DNA from: JAJKJG01 sp036386395
GTDB lineage: Bacteria > Pseudomonadota > Alphaproteobacteria > Rhizobiales > Beijerinckiaceae
Assembly (NCBI GenBank): GCA_036386395.1
Contig: DASVVU010000337.1
Coordinates: 1-19,524, forward strand
Length of the DNA stretch: 19,524 nt
Direction of reading: 5' to 3'
Shown: in pieces, positions 5,796-12,247 of the stretch
Position numbering within the stretch: the stretch's first letter is position 1
How the letters are laid out: every line of letters begins with the position of its first letter
The notes under the pieces: generated by a model
What the model saw: only the letters and a program-made list of their open reading frames with translations
What the model was told of the DNA's origin: nothing
Databases searched by the model: none
Made by a program: the position numbers and the translations under genes

Positions 5796-5823
5796 TCATG
5801 ATTACCGTCACCGGCATCATGAT
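5795..5823. promoter_or_regulatory. Two copies of the palindrome ATCATGAT, 21 bp apart
   Basis: ATCATGAT, a perfect palindrome, occurs at 5795-5802 and 5816-5823, with centres 21 bp apart, about two helical turns. They lie in the gap upstream of the mntH promoter. Such spacing suits two dimers on one DNA face, but no regulator is known to me for this motif, and the first copy overlaps the preceding stop codon. Confidence 0.25.
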
Positions 5824-5861
5824 CTGCATCATCGTCGCTCCTTGAAAAGGACGGCGCGCCC

Positions 5862-5890
5862 TTGCTAAGAGCCGCGTGGCCGGCTACGTA
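5862..5890 (+). promoter_or_regulatory. Candidate sigma-70-type promoter of mntH
   Basis: TTGCTA (5862-5867) and TACGTA (5885-5890) are separated by 17 bp. The -35 match is fair and the -10 match is poor. The start site would fall near 5897, inside the candidate metal-regulator box and about 25 nt before the mntH ATG. Confidence 0.35.
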
Positions 5891-5912
5891 TTGCAAATCA
5901 GTCGCAATTGCA
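5891..5912. promoter_or_regulatory. Candidate Mur/Fur-type operator of mntH
   Basis: TTGCAAATCAGTCGCAATTGCA is an imperfect inverted repeat: TGCAAAT pairs with AATTGCA at 6 of 7 positions around a 7-nt centre. Alphaproteobacterial Mur (a manganese-sensing Fur-family repressor) is known to control mntH through TGCAA/TTGCA-rich sites. The box ends 9 nt before the ATG and covers the predicted transcription start, where binding would repress. Confidence 0.5.
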
Positions 5913-5921
5913 GGACGCTCC

Positions 5922-7295
5922 ATGGACGCCCGCGCCGCCGGAATCCCGATCCCCGAAACGCCGGCCGCCGCGACCCTGACGAACTGGCGGCGGGAGCGCG
6001 GCGACCCGTCGCTCTCCGACGTCCATCGCTCGATCGCGGTCGCGGCGAGCGGCCCGGCGTGGCGCAAGGTCGCCGCCTTCCTCGGGCCCGGCTACCTCGT
6101 CGCCGTCGGCTACATGGACCCGGGCAACTGGGCGACGGCGCTCGCCGGCGGCTCGAAGTTCGGCTACGCGCTCCTCTTCATCGCGCTCCTGTCGAACATC
6201 ATGGCGATCGTGCTGCAGCACCTGTGCGCCCGCATGGCGGTCGCGACGGGGCGCGACCTCGCCCAGGGGTGCCGCGACGCCTATCCCCGCGCCGTGTCGT
6301 ACCCGCTCTGGCTCCTCGCCGAGGTCGCGATCTGCGCGACCGACTTGGCCGAGGTGATCGGCACCGCGATCGGCCTCAACCTCCTGTTCGGCATCCCCCT
6401 CGAGATCGGCGTCATCATCACGGCCCTCGACGTGTTCCTGATCCTGTGGCTGCAGAACAAGGGCTTCCGCTGGATCGAGGCCTTCATCATCACGCTCCTC
6501 GGGGTGATCGCGGTCTGCTTCCTGGCGCAGATCGCCATGGCGGACCCGGACTGGGGCGCGGTCATCCGCGGCTTCGCCCCGACGACGCAGATCGTGACCA
6601 ACCCCGACATGCTCTACCTCGCGCTCGGCATCATCGGGGCGACGGTGATGCCGCACAACCTCTACCTCCACTCGGGGATCGTCCAGACCCGCGCCTACGG
6701 CGAGACCATCCCTGAGAAGCGCGAGGCGATGCGCTACGCGACCTTCGACTCGACCGTCGCGCTGATGTTCGCGCTCACCATCAACGCCTCGATCCTGATC
6801 CTCGCGGCGGCGGCCTTCCACAAGGCCGGCCACACCGGCATCGAGGAGCTCGAGAAGGCGCACACGCTTCTCTCGCCGCTCCTCGGCTCGGCGATGGCTC
6901 CGACCCTCTTCGCGATCGCGCTCCTGTGCTGCGGCCTCAACTCCACGGTGACGGCCACCATGGCGGGCCAGATCGTCATGGAAGGCTTCCTCGACATCCG
7001 CCTGCCGCCGTGGCTGCGCCGCCTCGTGACGCGGCTCGTCGCGATCGTGCCGGCCGCCGCCGTCACCATCGCCTACGGCGAGAGCGGCACCGCGAAGCTG
7101 CTGATCCTGAGCCAGGTGATCCTGAGCCTCCAGCTCCCCTTTGCCATCGTGCCGCTGATCATGATCACCTCGTCGAAGCCTAAGATGGGCGCCCTCGTCG
7201 CCCCGCGCTGGCTCACCGCGCTCGCCGGCGCCATCGCCGTCATCATCATCGCCCTGAACCTGAAGGTGATCGCGGATTTCATCTCCGGGAGCTGA
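5922..7295 (+). CDS. mntH: NRAMP-family Mn(II)/H+ symporter MntH
   Basis: A 457-residue inner-membrane protein that imports Mn2+ (also Fe2+, Cd2+) with protons. The ATG at 5922 is chosen because AGGA (5912-5915) lies 6 nt upstream; a start at 5862 lacks one. The protein has a polar N-terminus of about 45 residues and then about 11 membrane segments. The two metal-site hallmarks are present: DPGNW in helix 1 (D66, P67, G68, N69) and MPHNLYLHS in helix 6 (M243, P244, H245, N246); the Met favours Mn2+ over Ca2+ in this family. Length is slightly above the usual 410-440 because of the N-terminal extension. A cupredoxin-like gene follows after 27 nt and is probably co-transcribed. A Mur/Fur-like box precedes it, so repression at high manganese is likely. 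Confidence 0.95.
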   Translation: MDARAAGIPIPETPAAATLTNWRRERGDPSLSDVHRSIAVAASGPAWRKVAAFLGPGYLVAVGYMDPGNWATALAGGSKFGYALLFIALLSNIMAIVLQHLCARMAVATGRDLAQGCRDAYPRAVSYPLWLLAEVAICATDLAEVIGTAIGLNLLFGIPLEIGVIITALDVFLILWLQNKGFRWIEAFIITLLGVIAVCFLAQIAMADPDWGAVIRGFAPTTQIVTNPDMLYLALGIIGATVMPHNLYLHSGIVQTRAYGETIPEKREAMRYATFDSTVALMFALTINASILILAAAAFHKAGHTGIEELEKAHTLLSPLLGSAMAPTLFAIALLCCGLNSTVTATMAGQIVMEGFLDIRLPPWLRRLVTRLVAIVPAAAVTIAYGESGTAKLLILSQVILSLQLPFAIVPLIMITSSKPKMGALVAPRWLTALAGAIAVIIIALNLKVIADFISGS

Positions 7296-7322
7296 GGACC
7301 GCAATCCTGTCGGAGGCGCGCC

Positions 7323-7814
7323 ATGACGCGAGTGACCGCACGAGTGGCGTTCGCCATGCTCGCCGCCGCCGTGATCGGCGGGCAGGCGGGCTATCTCGGG
7401 GCCTCGCGGGCCCAGATGGGGGAGAAGCGCTTCTTCACCGTCGCGGCGGTCGAGCCGCGCGGCGGCGTGAACGTGAGCCAGGAGCCGTTCCCGGCGGAGC
7501 CGCTGCCGGCCGGCGGCGGCTACGTGATCCGTCCGCCCGACCCGAGCGGCCGCTGGGAGGTTTCGGCCTACCTCTGGTCGCCGGGTCAGATCGTCGTGCG
7601 CGAAGGCGACGACGTCGTGATCGACTTCGTCGGCCTCAACGGCGCCTCCCACCCGACCGAGATCAAGGGCTTGGGCAAGGCCTTCGCCTTGAGCCGCGGG
7701 CAGGTCGTGCGGGTGGAGTTCAAGGCCGAGCGCGCCGGCGTCTACCCGGTGGTCTGCGCCACCCACCAGCCCTCCATGCGCGGCGAGATCGTGGTGCTGC
7801 CGAAGGCCTCATAA
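7323..7814 (+). CDS. Exported cupredoxin-like copper protein
   Basis: A 163-residue protein with GGAGG 6 nt before the ATG. The N-terminus is a signal peptide or membrane anchor (VAFAMLAAAVIGGQAGYLG, residues 8-26). A linker leads to a cupredoxin domain in the last about 90 residues (VSAYLWSPGQIVVREGDDVVI onward). The copper ligands of a type 1 or CuA-like site are visible: His in GASHPTEI, then Cys, His and Met in VVCATHQPSMRG near the C-terminus (C-x2-H-x3-M). The order H...C..H...M fits a mononuclear blue-copper site; the short C-x2-H-x3-M loop is also like nitrous-oxide-reductase or cytochrome-oxidase-related domains, but the second CuA cysteine is missing. It starts 27 nt after mntH, suggesting one operon. 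A role in periplasmic electron transfer or copper/manganese handling is inference. Confidence 0.8.
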   Translation: MTRVTARVAFAMLAAAVIGGQAGYLGASRAQMGEKRFFTVAAVEPRGGVNVSQEPFPAEPLPAGGGYVIRPPDPSGRWEVSAYLWSPGQIVVREGDDVVIDFVGLNGASHPTEIKGLGKAFALSRGQVVRVEFKAERAGVYPVVCATHQPSMRGEIVVLPKAS

Positions 7815-7912
7815 GTTGCCGGGTCGCACGAACTAGCGGCGAGCCACAGGCCGGGCCTTCTTCACAGGCGAGAAGCGCCGGTGCATCCTGCATCCTCTAA
7901 GGAGGATCGCCG

Positions 7913-8314
7913 ATGCGAAGGTTCGTCCCGCTCGCCGCGCTTGCGCCGCTCCTGGCCGTGCCTGCCTTGGCGCAAGATCATGGAACCGCGCGGCCGGACC
8001 TCCTCCTCAAGGAGGTCGTCGCCGGCATGCCGAAGGGCGACCGGCAGGAGATCAAGGTCCTGACCGCGACCCTCAGGCCCGGCGACAAGACGCCGTTCCA
8101 CACCCATCGCTTCCCGGTCACCGCCTACATCCTCGAAGGCGCGTTCACCCTCGAGATGGACGGGCGGCCGCCGGTCACGGTGAAGGCCGGCCAATCCATC
8201 GTCGAGCCGCCGAACGTGAAGATGACGGGCTACAACCGCGCCGCCGAGCCGGTGAAGATCGTGATCTTCTACGTGAGCGATCCGGACGGGCCGTTCCTGG
8301 ACGTGGTTCATTAG
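7913..8314 (+). CDS. Exported small cupin-fold protein
   Basis: A 133-residue protein from the ATG at 7913 with a strong AAGGAGG 7 nt upstream. The signal peptide is MRRFVPLAALAPLLAVPALA, cut before QDHG. The rest is one cupin barrel: PGDKTPFHTHRFPVTAYILEG (residues 57-76) is cupin motif 1, and AGQSIVEPPNVKMTGYN (92-108) is motif 2. Motif 1 keeps two histidines (H63, H65) but lacks the usual Glu, and motif 2 has Met (M104) where the third metal His is expected. Metal binding is thus unusual or absent. Substrate and role are unknown; periplasmic location is clear. It follows the cupredoxin gene by 98 bp with no obvious terminator, and a short doubled GCATCCT lies just before the ribosome binding site. 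Confidence 0.8.
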   Translation: MRRFVPLAALAPLLAVPALAQDHGTARPDLLLKEVVAGMPKGDRQEIKVLTATLRPGDKTPFHTHRFPVTAYILEGAFTLEMDGRPPVTVKAGQSIVEPPNVKMTGYNRAAEPVKIVIFYVSDPDGPFLDVVH

Positions 8315-8345
8315 ACTGGCGGCTCAAGCCGGAGGAGAGTGCCCG

Positions 8346-8627
8346 ATGTCCAAGACCCGTGCCGCCGTCCTTTCGTTCGCGGTCTCGGCCTTGCCGCTGA
8401 TCGCCGGTTCCGGGGCGCAGGCGCAGAGCTGCGGCCAGCTTTGGTACCAGCGCAACAGCATCTACAAAGAGGCCGGCTACTGCTTCCGGACGCCGCGCGC
8501 CATCCGGGCCTTCGGCAACGCGGGCTGCAGCTACGACAGCGAGTACGACGTGCCGCTGTCGCCGCGCCAGCGCCAGCGGGTCAATTCCATCAGGGCAATG
8601 GAGCGGGATCTCGGGTGCTCGGGGTAG
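8346..8627 (+). CDS. Small secreted YARHG-type protein
   Basis: A 93-residue protein with GGAGGAGAG just upstream of the ATG at 8346. The signal peptide ends near GSGAQAQ (about residues 21-27). The mature part, SCGQLWYQRNSIYKEAGYC and on, with FGNAGCSYDS and a final DLGC, matches the YARHG module: WYxRNxIY, a Gly-Tyr-Cys turn and four cysteines that can form two disulfides. The domain is common in extracytoplasmic proteins of alphaproteobacteria, and its function is not known. It follows the cupin gene by 31 bp, so shared transcription is likely. Confidence 0.78.
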   Translation: MSKTRAAVLSFAVSALPLIAGSGAQAQSCGQLWYQRNSIYKEAGYCFRTPRAIRAFGNAGCSYDSEYDVPLSPRQRQRVNSIRAMERDLGCSG

Positions 8628-8662
8628 ACGTCGGGTATTGTGAAGCGGGGCGGCCCTGACCT

Positions 8663-9211
8663 TCAGTGCCGCGTTCCCGTCGCGAGCATCGGCTCCCCGA
8701 CCTCCTGCCGGCGCGGCAGGCCGATAACGCGGCCGATGTCCTTCGGCGGAGGGAGGCGGGTGTGGGCGGCCTTCATGACGGCGAGGTTCGCCTGGATGTC
8801 GGGCGGGAACGGCGCGACCTTCTTCGTCTCCATGTCGACGTGGAGCGACAGGACCTCGCAGGTCGCCGCGACCCAGCCCTCGGCGGCGTGGCGGATCTCC
8901 TCGTAGAAGTGCAGGCGCTTCTCGTCGAAGCCGATGAGCTGGAGCGTCACCCGGACCGGGTCGCGCACCTTCAGCTCGCGCTTGTAGAGGGTGTGGACCT
9001 CGGCCGTGAAGTAGGAGCAGCGGCGCTCGGCGACGTAGTCGGGCCCGAGCCCCACGACCTCGAAGGCCTCGTCCACGGCCCGGTCGAAGAGCACGTGGTA
9101 GTAGGCCATGTTCATGTGGCCGTTGTAGTCGATCCAGGACGGCTCGACCTGCATCGTCGAGGAGACGAAGGGCGCAAAGAAGAAGATCGGCGCGGTGCGC
9201 TCATCGGCCAT
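8663..9211 (-). CDS. Acyl-CoA thioesterase, 4HBT hot-dog fold
   Basis: A 182-residue cytosolic protein. The ATG at 9211 (MADERTAP) is preferred to a TTG at 9238, which has no better ribosome binding site. The signature WIDYNGHMNMAYYHVLFDRA near the N-terminus is the 4-hydroxybenzoyl-CoA-thioesterase motif with the catalytic Asp in DYNGHMN. The following strands (VHTLYKRELKVRDPVRVTLQL and HFYEEIRH) complete a single hot-dog domain. The closest style I recall is the betainyl-CoA thioesterase group of carnitine degradation in alphaproteobacteria, but no other carnitine gene is here, so the substrate stays open. It is convergent with the YARHG gene, 35 bp apart, and divergent from the D-lactate dehydrogenase gene across a 173-bp gap. 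Confidence 0.82.
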   Translation of the reverse strand: MADERTAPIFFFAPFVSSTMQVEPSWIDYNGHMNMAYYHVLFDRAVDEAFEVVGLGPDYVAERRCSYFTAEVHTLYKRELKVRDPVRVTLQLIGFDEKRLHFYEEIRHAAEGWVAATCEVLSLHVDMETKKVAPFPPDIQANLAVMKAAHTRLPPPKDIGRVIGLPRRQEVGEPMLATGTRH

Positions 9212-9384
9212 CGGCGAAACCCCGTTCGTCGAGTCCAACCCACACGTCTTCTGCCCCTTGGGGTCGCTCTAACATGATTTTTGCAGCGCCGCATCCTTGA
9301 AAATGTCGGAAATGCGGCGGCTCGAAGCGGGTGTCGCGCCCCGGGCAGGTTTGCTATGGGTCGGCGAACCTCGGAAACGCCTCC

Positions 9385-10800
9385 ATGAACGCCCCGCACC
9401 CGCCGCCCCGCCTGCGTCCCGACGAAGCCGTGATCGCGGCGGTCACGGCCGAGCTGCACAAGCGCTTCGGCAACCGGGCGGTGACGAGCCGCGCCGTGCG
9501 CGAGCAGCACGGCCACACCACGACCTGGGTGCCGAACCAGCCGCCGGACATCGTGGTCTATCCGCAGTCGACCGAGGAGGTGTCGGACATCGTCCGGCTC
9601 TGCGCCGGCCACGGGGTGCCGGTCGTGGCCTTCGGCACCGGCACGTCGCTCGAGGGCCACGTCAACGCGCCTTACGGCGGCGTCTGCGTCGACACGAGCC
9701 AGATGAAGCGCGTGATCGCGGTGCATGCCGAGGACCTCGACTGCGTCGTCGAGCCCGGCGTCACCCGCAAGGAGCTGAACGAGCACCTGCGCGACCAGGG
9801 CCTGTTCTTCCCCATCGACCCCGGCGCCGACGCCTCGATCGGCGGCATGGCGGCGACCCGGGCTTCGGGCACGAACGCCGTCCGCTACGGCACCATGAAG
9901 GACAACGTGCTGGCGCTCGCCGTCGTGCTGCCGAGCGGCGACGTGATCCGCACGGCGCGGCGCGCCAAGAAGAGCTCCGCCGGCTACGACCTCACCCGCC
10001 TCTTCGTCGGCTCGGAAGGGACCCTCGGCATCGTGACCGAGATCACGCTGAAGCTGCACGGCATCCCCGAGGCGATCTCGGCCGGCGTCTGCCCCTTCCC
10101 GACGGTCGGGGCCGCCTGCGAGGCCGTGATCGCGACGATCCAGAGCGGCATCCCGGTCGCCCGCATCGAGCTCCTCGACGAGCTTCAGGTCCGTGCCTGC
10201 AACCAATACTCCAAGCTCACGCTCAAGGAGTCGCCGACGCTCTTCCTCGAGTTCCACGGCTCCGAGGCCGGGGTCCAGGAGCAGGCCGAGCGCTTCGGCG
10301 AGATCGCGGCCGAGTTCGAGGGCGGCCCCTTCGAGTGGGCGACGAAGCCGGAGGACCGCAGCCGCCTCTGGCAGGCCCGGCACGACGTCTATTGGTCGGT
10401 CTTCACGCTCCGCCCCGGCTCGAAGGCGACCGCGACCGACGTCTGCGTGCCGATCTCGCGCTTGGCCGAGTGCGTCGAGGAAACGAAGCGCGACGCCGAA
10501 GCCTCCGGCCTCGTCGCCCCGATCGTCGGCCACGTCGGCGACGGCAACTTCCACGTCTCGCCCCTCGTCGACATGGACGACCCCGACGAGATCGCCCGGG
10601 TCGAAGCCTTCATCTCGCGCCTCGTCGAGCGCGCGCTCGCCATGGAAGGCACCTGCACCGGCGAGCACGGGGTCGGCCAGAACAAGATGAAGTACCTCGA
10701 GGCCGAGCACGGCGCCGGCGCCCTCGACCTCATGCGCACCTTGAAGCGCGCCATCGACCCCGAGAACATCATGAACCCCGGCAAGATCGTCGCGCTTTAG
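9385..10800 (+). CDS. FAD-linked D-lactate dehydrogenase (cytochrome type) or close relative
   Basis: A 471-residue flavoprotein of the GlcD/DLD group that oxidises D-2-hydroxy acids and passes electrons to cytochrome c or quinone. The ATG at 9385 (MNAPHPPP) is preferred over a GTG at 9331; its ribosome binding site is weak. The PCMH-type FAD domain spans about 55-232, with VVAFGTGTSLEGH (80-92), DPGADASIGGMAATRASG (145-162) and VGSEGTLGIVTE (208-219). The C-terminal FAD-oxidase domain carries HVGDGNFH (383-390) and GEHGVGQNKM (426-435), which hold metal and substrate histidines. Length and end (NPGKIVAL) are normal. Glycolate oxidase GlcD or 2-hydroxyglutarate dehydrogenase are alternatives, but no glcE/glcF follows, which favours a stand-alone D-lactate enzyme. 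Confidence 0.85.
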   Translation: MNAPHPPPRLRPDEAVIAAVTAELHKRFGNRAVTSRAVREQHGHTTTWVPNQPPDIVVYPQSTEEVSDIVRLCAGHGVPVVAFGTGTSLEGHVNAPYGGVCVDTSQMKRVIAVHAEDLDCVVEPGVTRKELNEHLRDQGLFFPIDPGADASIGGMAATRASGTNAVRYGTMKDNVLALAVVLPSGDVIRTARRAKKSSAGYDLTRLFVGSEGTLGIVTEITLKLHGIPEAISAGVCPFPTVGAACEAVIATIQSGIPVARIELLDELQVRACNQYSKLTLKESPTLFLEFHGSEAGVQEQAERFGEIAAEFEGGPFEWATKPEDRSRLWQARHDVYWSVFTLRPGSKATATDVCVPISRLAECVEETKRDAEASGLVAPIVGHVGDGNFHVSPLVDMDDPDEIARVEAFISRLVERALAMEGTCTGEHGVGQNKMKYLEAEHGAGALDLMRTLKRAIDPENIMNPGKIVAL

Positions 10801-10821
10801 ATCGCGTACCATAAACGGCGC

Positions 10822-10844
10822 GTCCGCTGCTGACCCAAGCGGAC
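10822..10844 (+). terminator. Possible terminator-like hairpin after the D-lactate dehydrogenase gene
   Basis: GTCCGCT (10822-10828) and AGCGGAC (10838-10844) form a perfect 7-bp stem with a 9-nt loop, 22 bp after the stop codon. No T-run follows, so it is a weak terminator at best, or a palindromic repeat. Confidence 0.35.
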
Positions 10845-10884
10845 TACAGGGCGTAATAGCGCGAAACTTAATCGGTGAACGACG

Positions 10885-12024
10885 ATGGCGATACGTTCAG
10901 TCGCACACTACGCGCCCGGTCGGGATGCCGACTGGGCCCGTGTCGCACCGGCCGCAGGGGCGCTTGAGCCCTCGCGGCTCGCGACGGCTATCGCGTTCGC
11001 GATCGCGCACGAGACCGTCTGGCCGCGCAGCTTCTATCTTCCGGACGGACGATATGCGCCGCTGCAGGAGTGGAACGAGAGCGGACCGTGGAGCGAGGTC
11101 GTCGGCCCCGTGCGGGAGCGCGGAGGGCCGGCAGGCCTCGTTCTCCGCGACGGCCGCATCGTCGCGGAGTGGGGCGACACCGCACGCCCCGACATGAGCT
11201 TCTCCATCGCGAAGAGCTACCTCGCCGTGCTGGCCGGGATCGCTTTCGACGACGGGCGGATCAAGGATGTGGACGAGCCGGTGCGCGTGACCGTCGACAG
11301 CCCGTTCTTCGCGGGCCGCCACAACGGCCGGATCACCTGGCGGCACCTGCTCCATCAATCGAGCGAGTGGAGCGGGGAGCTGTTCGGAAAGTCCGACCAG
11401 GTCGACCACTTCCGCCAAGTCGGCCCGGGTGCCGACAACAGCCGAAAGGGCCGACGCCGGGAGTTGCAGCCGCCGGGGAGCCTCTATGAATACAACGACG
11501 TCCGCGTGAACCTGCTCTCGTATTGCCTCATGCTCCTGTTCGGGCGGTCCTTGCCGGACGTACTGCGCGAGCGGGTGATGGACCCCATCGGCGCCACCCG
11601 TGAATGGGAGTGGCTCGGCTACTCGAATTCGTGGGTCGAGATCGGCGGGGCGCGGCTGCAGTCGGTGCCCGGCGGCTCTCATTGGGGTGGCGGCTTGTTC
11701 ATGGGAGCCCGGGACCATGCGCGCTTCGGCCTGCTCATGGCCCGGCGGGGCGTCTGGGGCGGCCGGCGGATCCTCTCGGAGGCGTGGATCGAGGCGATGC
11801 TTGCTCCTTCGCCGACCCTGGCGAACTACGGCTTCCTGTGGTGGCTCGATCAGGCGGCGGAAGCGAAACCGGATGTCTCCTCCGGCGCGTTCCATGCCCT
11901 TGGGGCCGGATCGAACGTGATCCGGGTCGATCCCATGCACGACCTGGTCGTCGTGCTGCGCTGGATCCAAGGCAGCGCCCTGGAAGGTTTTTTCACGCGC
12001 CTGCGTCAGGCCCTCGAAACCTGA
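10885..12024 (+). CDS. Serine hydrolase of the beta-lactamase/esterase fold
   Basis: A 379-residue protein with no signal peptide, so cytoplasmic, unlike true beta-lactamases. The nucleophile motif S-x-x-K is SIAK (S107-K110, in MSFSIAKSY). The second motif is at YEYND (201-205), with Y203 the likely catalytic Tyr and Asn/Asp following. HALGAG near the C-terminus may stand for the third (K/H-T/S-G-like) motif. W-rich segments (GGSHWGGGLFMGARDHARFG, LWWLDQ) are typical of the esterase and 6-aminohexanoate-oligomer-hydrolase branch. Substrate is unknown: an ester, amide or peptide. The ribosome binding site is weak (GGTGA region). Codon use appears a little less strictly GC-ending than in its neighbours, for example more TAT and CAT, a slight hint of a different origin. 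Confidence 0.78.
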   Translation: MAIRSVAHYAPGRDADWARVAPAAGALEPSRLATAIAFAIAHETVWPRSFYLPDGRYAPLQEWNESGPWSEVVGPVRERGGPAGLVLRDGRIVAEWGDTARPDMSFSIAKSYLAVLAGIAFDDGRIKDVDEPVRVTVDSPFFAGRHNGRITWRHLLHQSSEWSGELFGKSDQVDHFRQVGPGADNSRKGRRRELQPPGSLYEYNDVRVNLLSYCLMLLFGRSLPDVLRERVMDPIGATREWEWLGYSNSWVEIGGARLQSVPGGSHWGGGLFMGARDHARFGLLMARRGVWGGRRILSEAWIEAMLAPSPTLANYGFLWWLDQAAEAKPDVSSGAFHALGAGSNVIRVDPMHDLVVVLRWIQGSALEGFFTRLRQALET

Positions 12025-12102
12025 GAGGCGCCGGCCCGGTTAGCTGCTGGTCTGTGGGAGAATGCGGCTGCGCGGGAACGCAGAAGCCTTCGCCCTGAAT
12101 TC

Positions 12103-12190
12103 ATGGGCCCCAACGCCAGCCAGAACTTCCGCTCCTGGCACAAAGCAGACCTTGGCCATTTTCGCGCCACGCGAAACGGCGATTCGCATT
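12103..12190. repeat. Possible copy of a dispersed intergenic repeat
   Basis: In the plus frame this stretch reads NFRSWHKADL and related residues, a peptide style I recall from spurious translations of dispersed intergenic repeats in Bradyrhizobium/Mesorhizobium-type genomes. It lies between the serine hydrolase and the AsmA-family gene (gap 12025-12247), which holds no convincing gene. Identification rests on memory only. Confidence 0.25.
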
Positions 12191-12191
12191 G

Positions 12192-12239
12192 GACTGGCCA
12201 AGTCGAGAAGGTAGAGACTGGCCGGGTCGAGAGGATAGC
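12192..12239. repeat. 24-bp tandem direct repeat, two copies
   Basis: GACTGGCCAAGTCGAGAAGG (12192-12211, followed by TAGA) is followed head to tail by GACTGGCCGGGTCGAGAGGA (12216-12235, followed by TAGC). The two 24-bp units match at 19 of 24 positions. They end 8 nt before the start codon of the AsmA-family gene, so the second copy provides its only purine-rich ribosome-binding candidate, GAGGA at 12231-12235. Confidence 0.75.
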
Positions 12240-12247
12240 AAAACCCT

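Noticed and set aside
5798..5845. A 15-residue hydrophobic peptide (MITVTGIMICIIVAP) upstream of mntH as a leader peptide
   Set aside because: It lacks a ribosome binding site and has no attenuator-like structure or metal-ligand-rich sequence. The promoter of mntH appears to lie downstream of it.
5898..7766. A 622-residue minus-strand open frame opposite mntH and the cupredoxin gene
   Set aside because: It is rich in Arg, Asp, His and Glu with no motif and spans two well-supported plus-strand genes.
9112..10812. A 566-residue minus-strand open frame opposite the D-lactate dehydrogenase gene
   Set aside because: Low-complexity shadow of the opposite strand; the plus strand has all FAD-oxidase motifs.
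10885..12024. A true secreted class C beta-lactamase (antibiotic resistance gene)
   Set aside because: There is no signal peptide, the second motif is YND and the KTG-type third motif is absent; the sequence fits the esterase-like branch.
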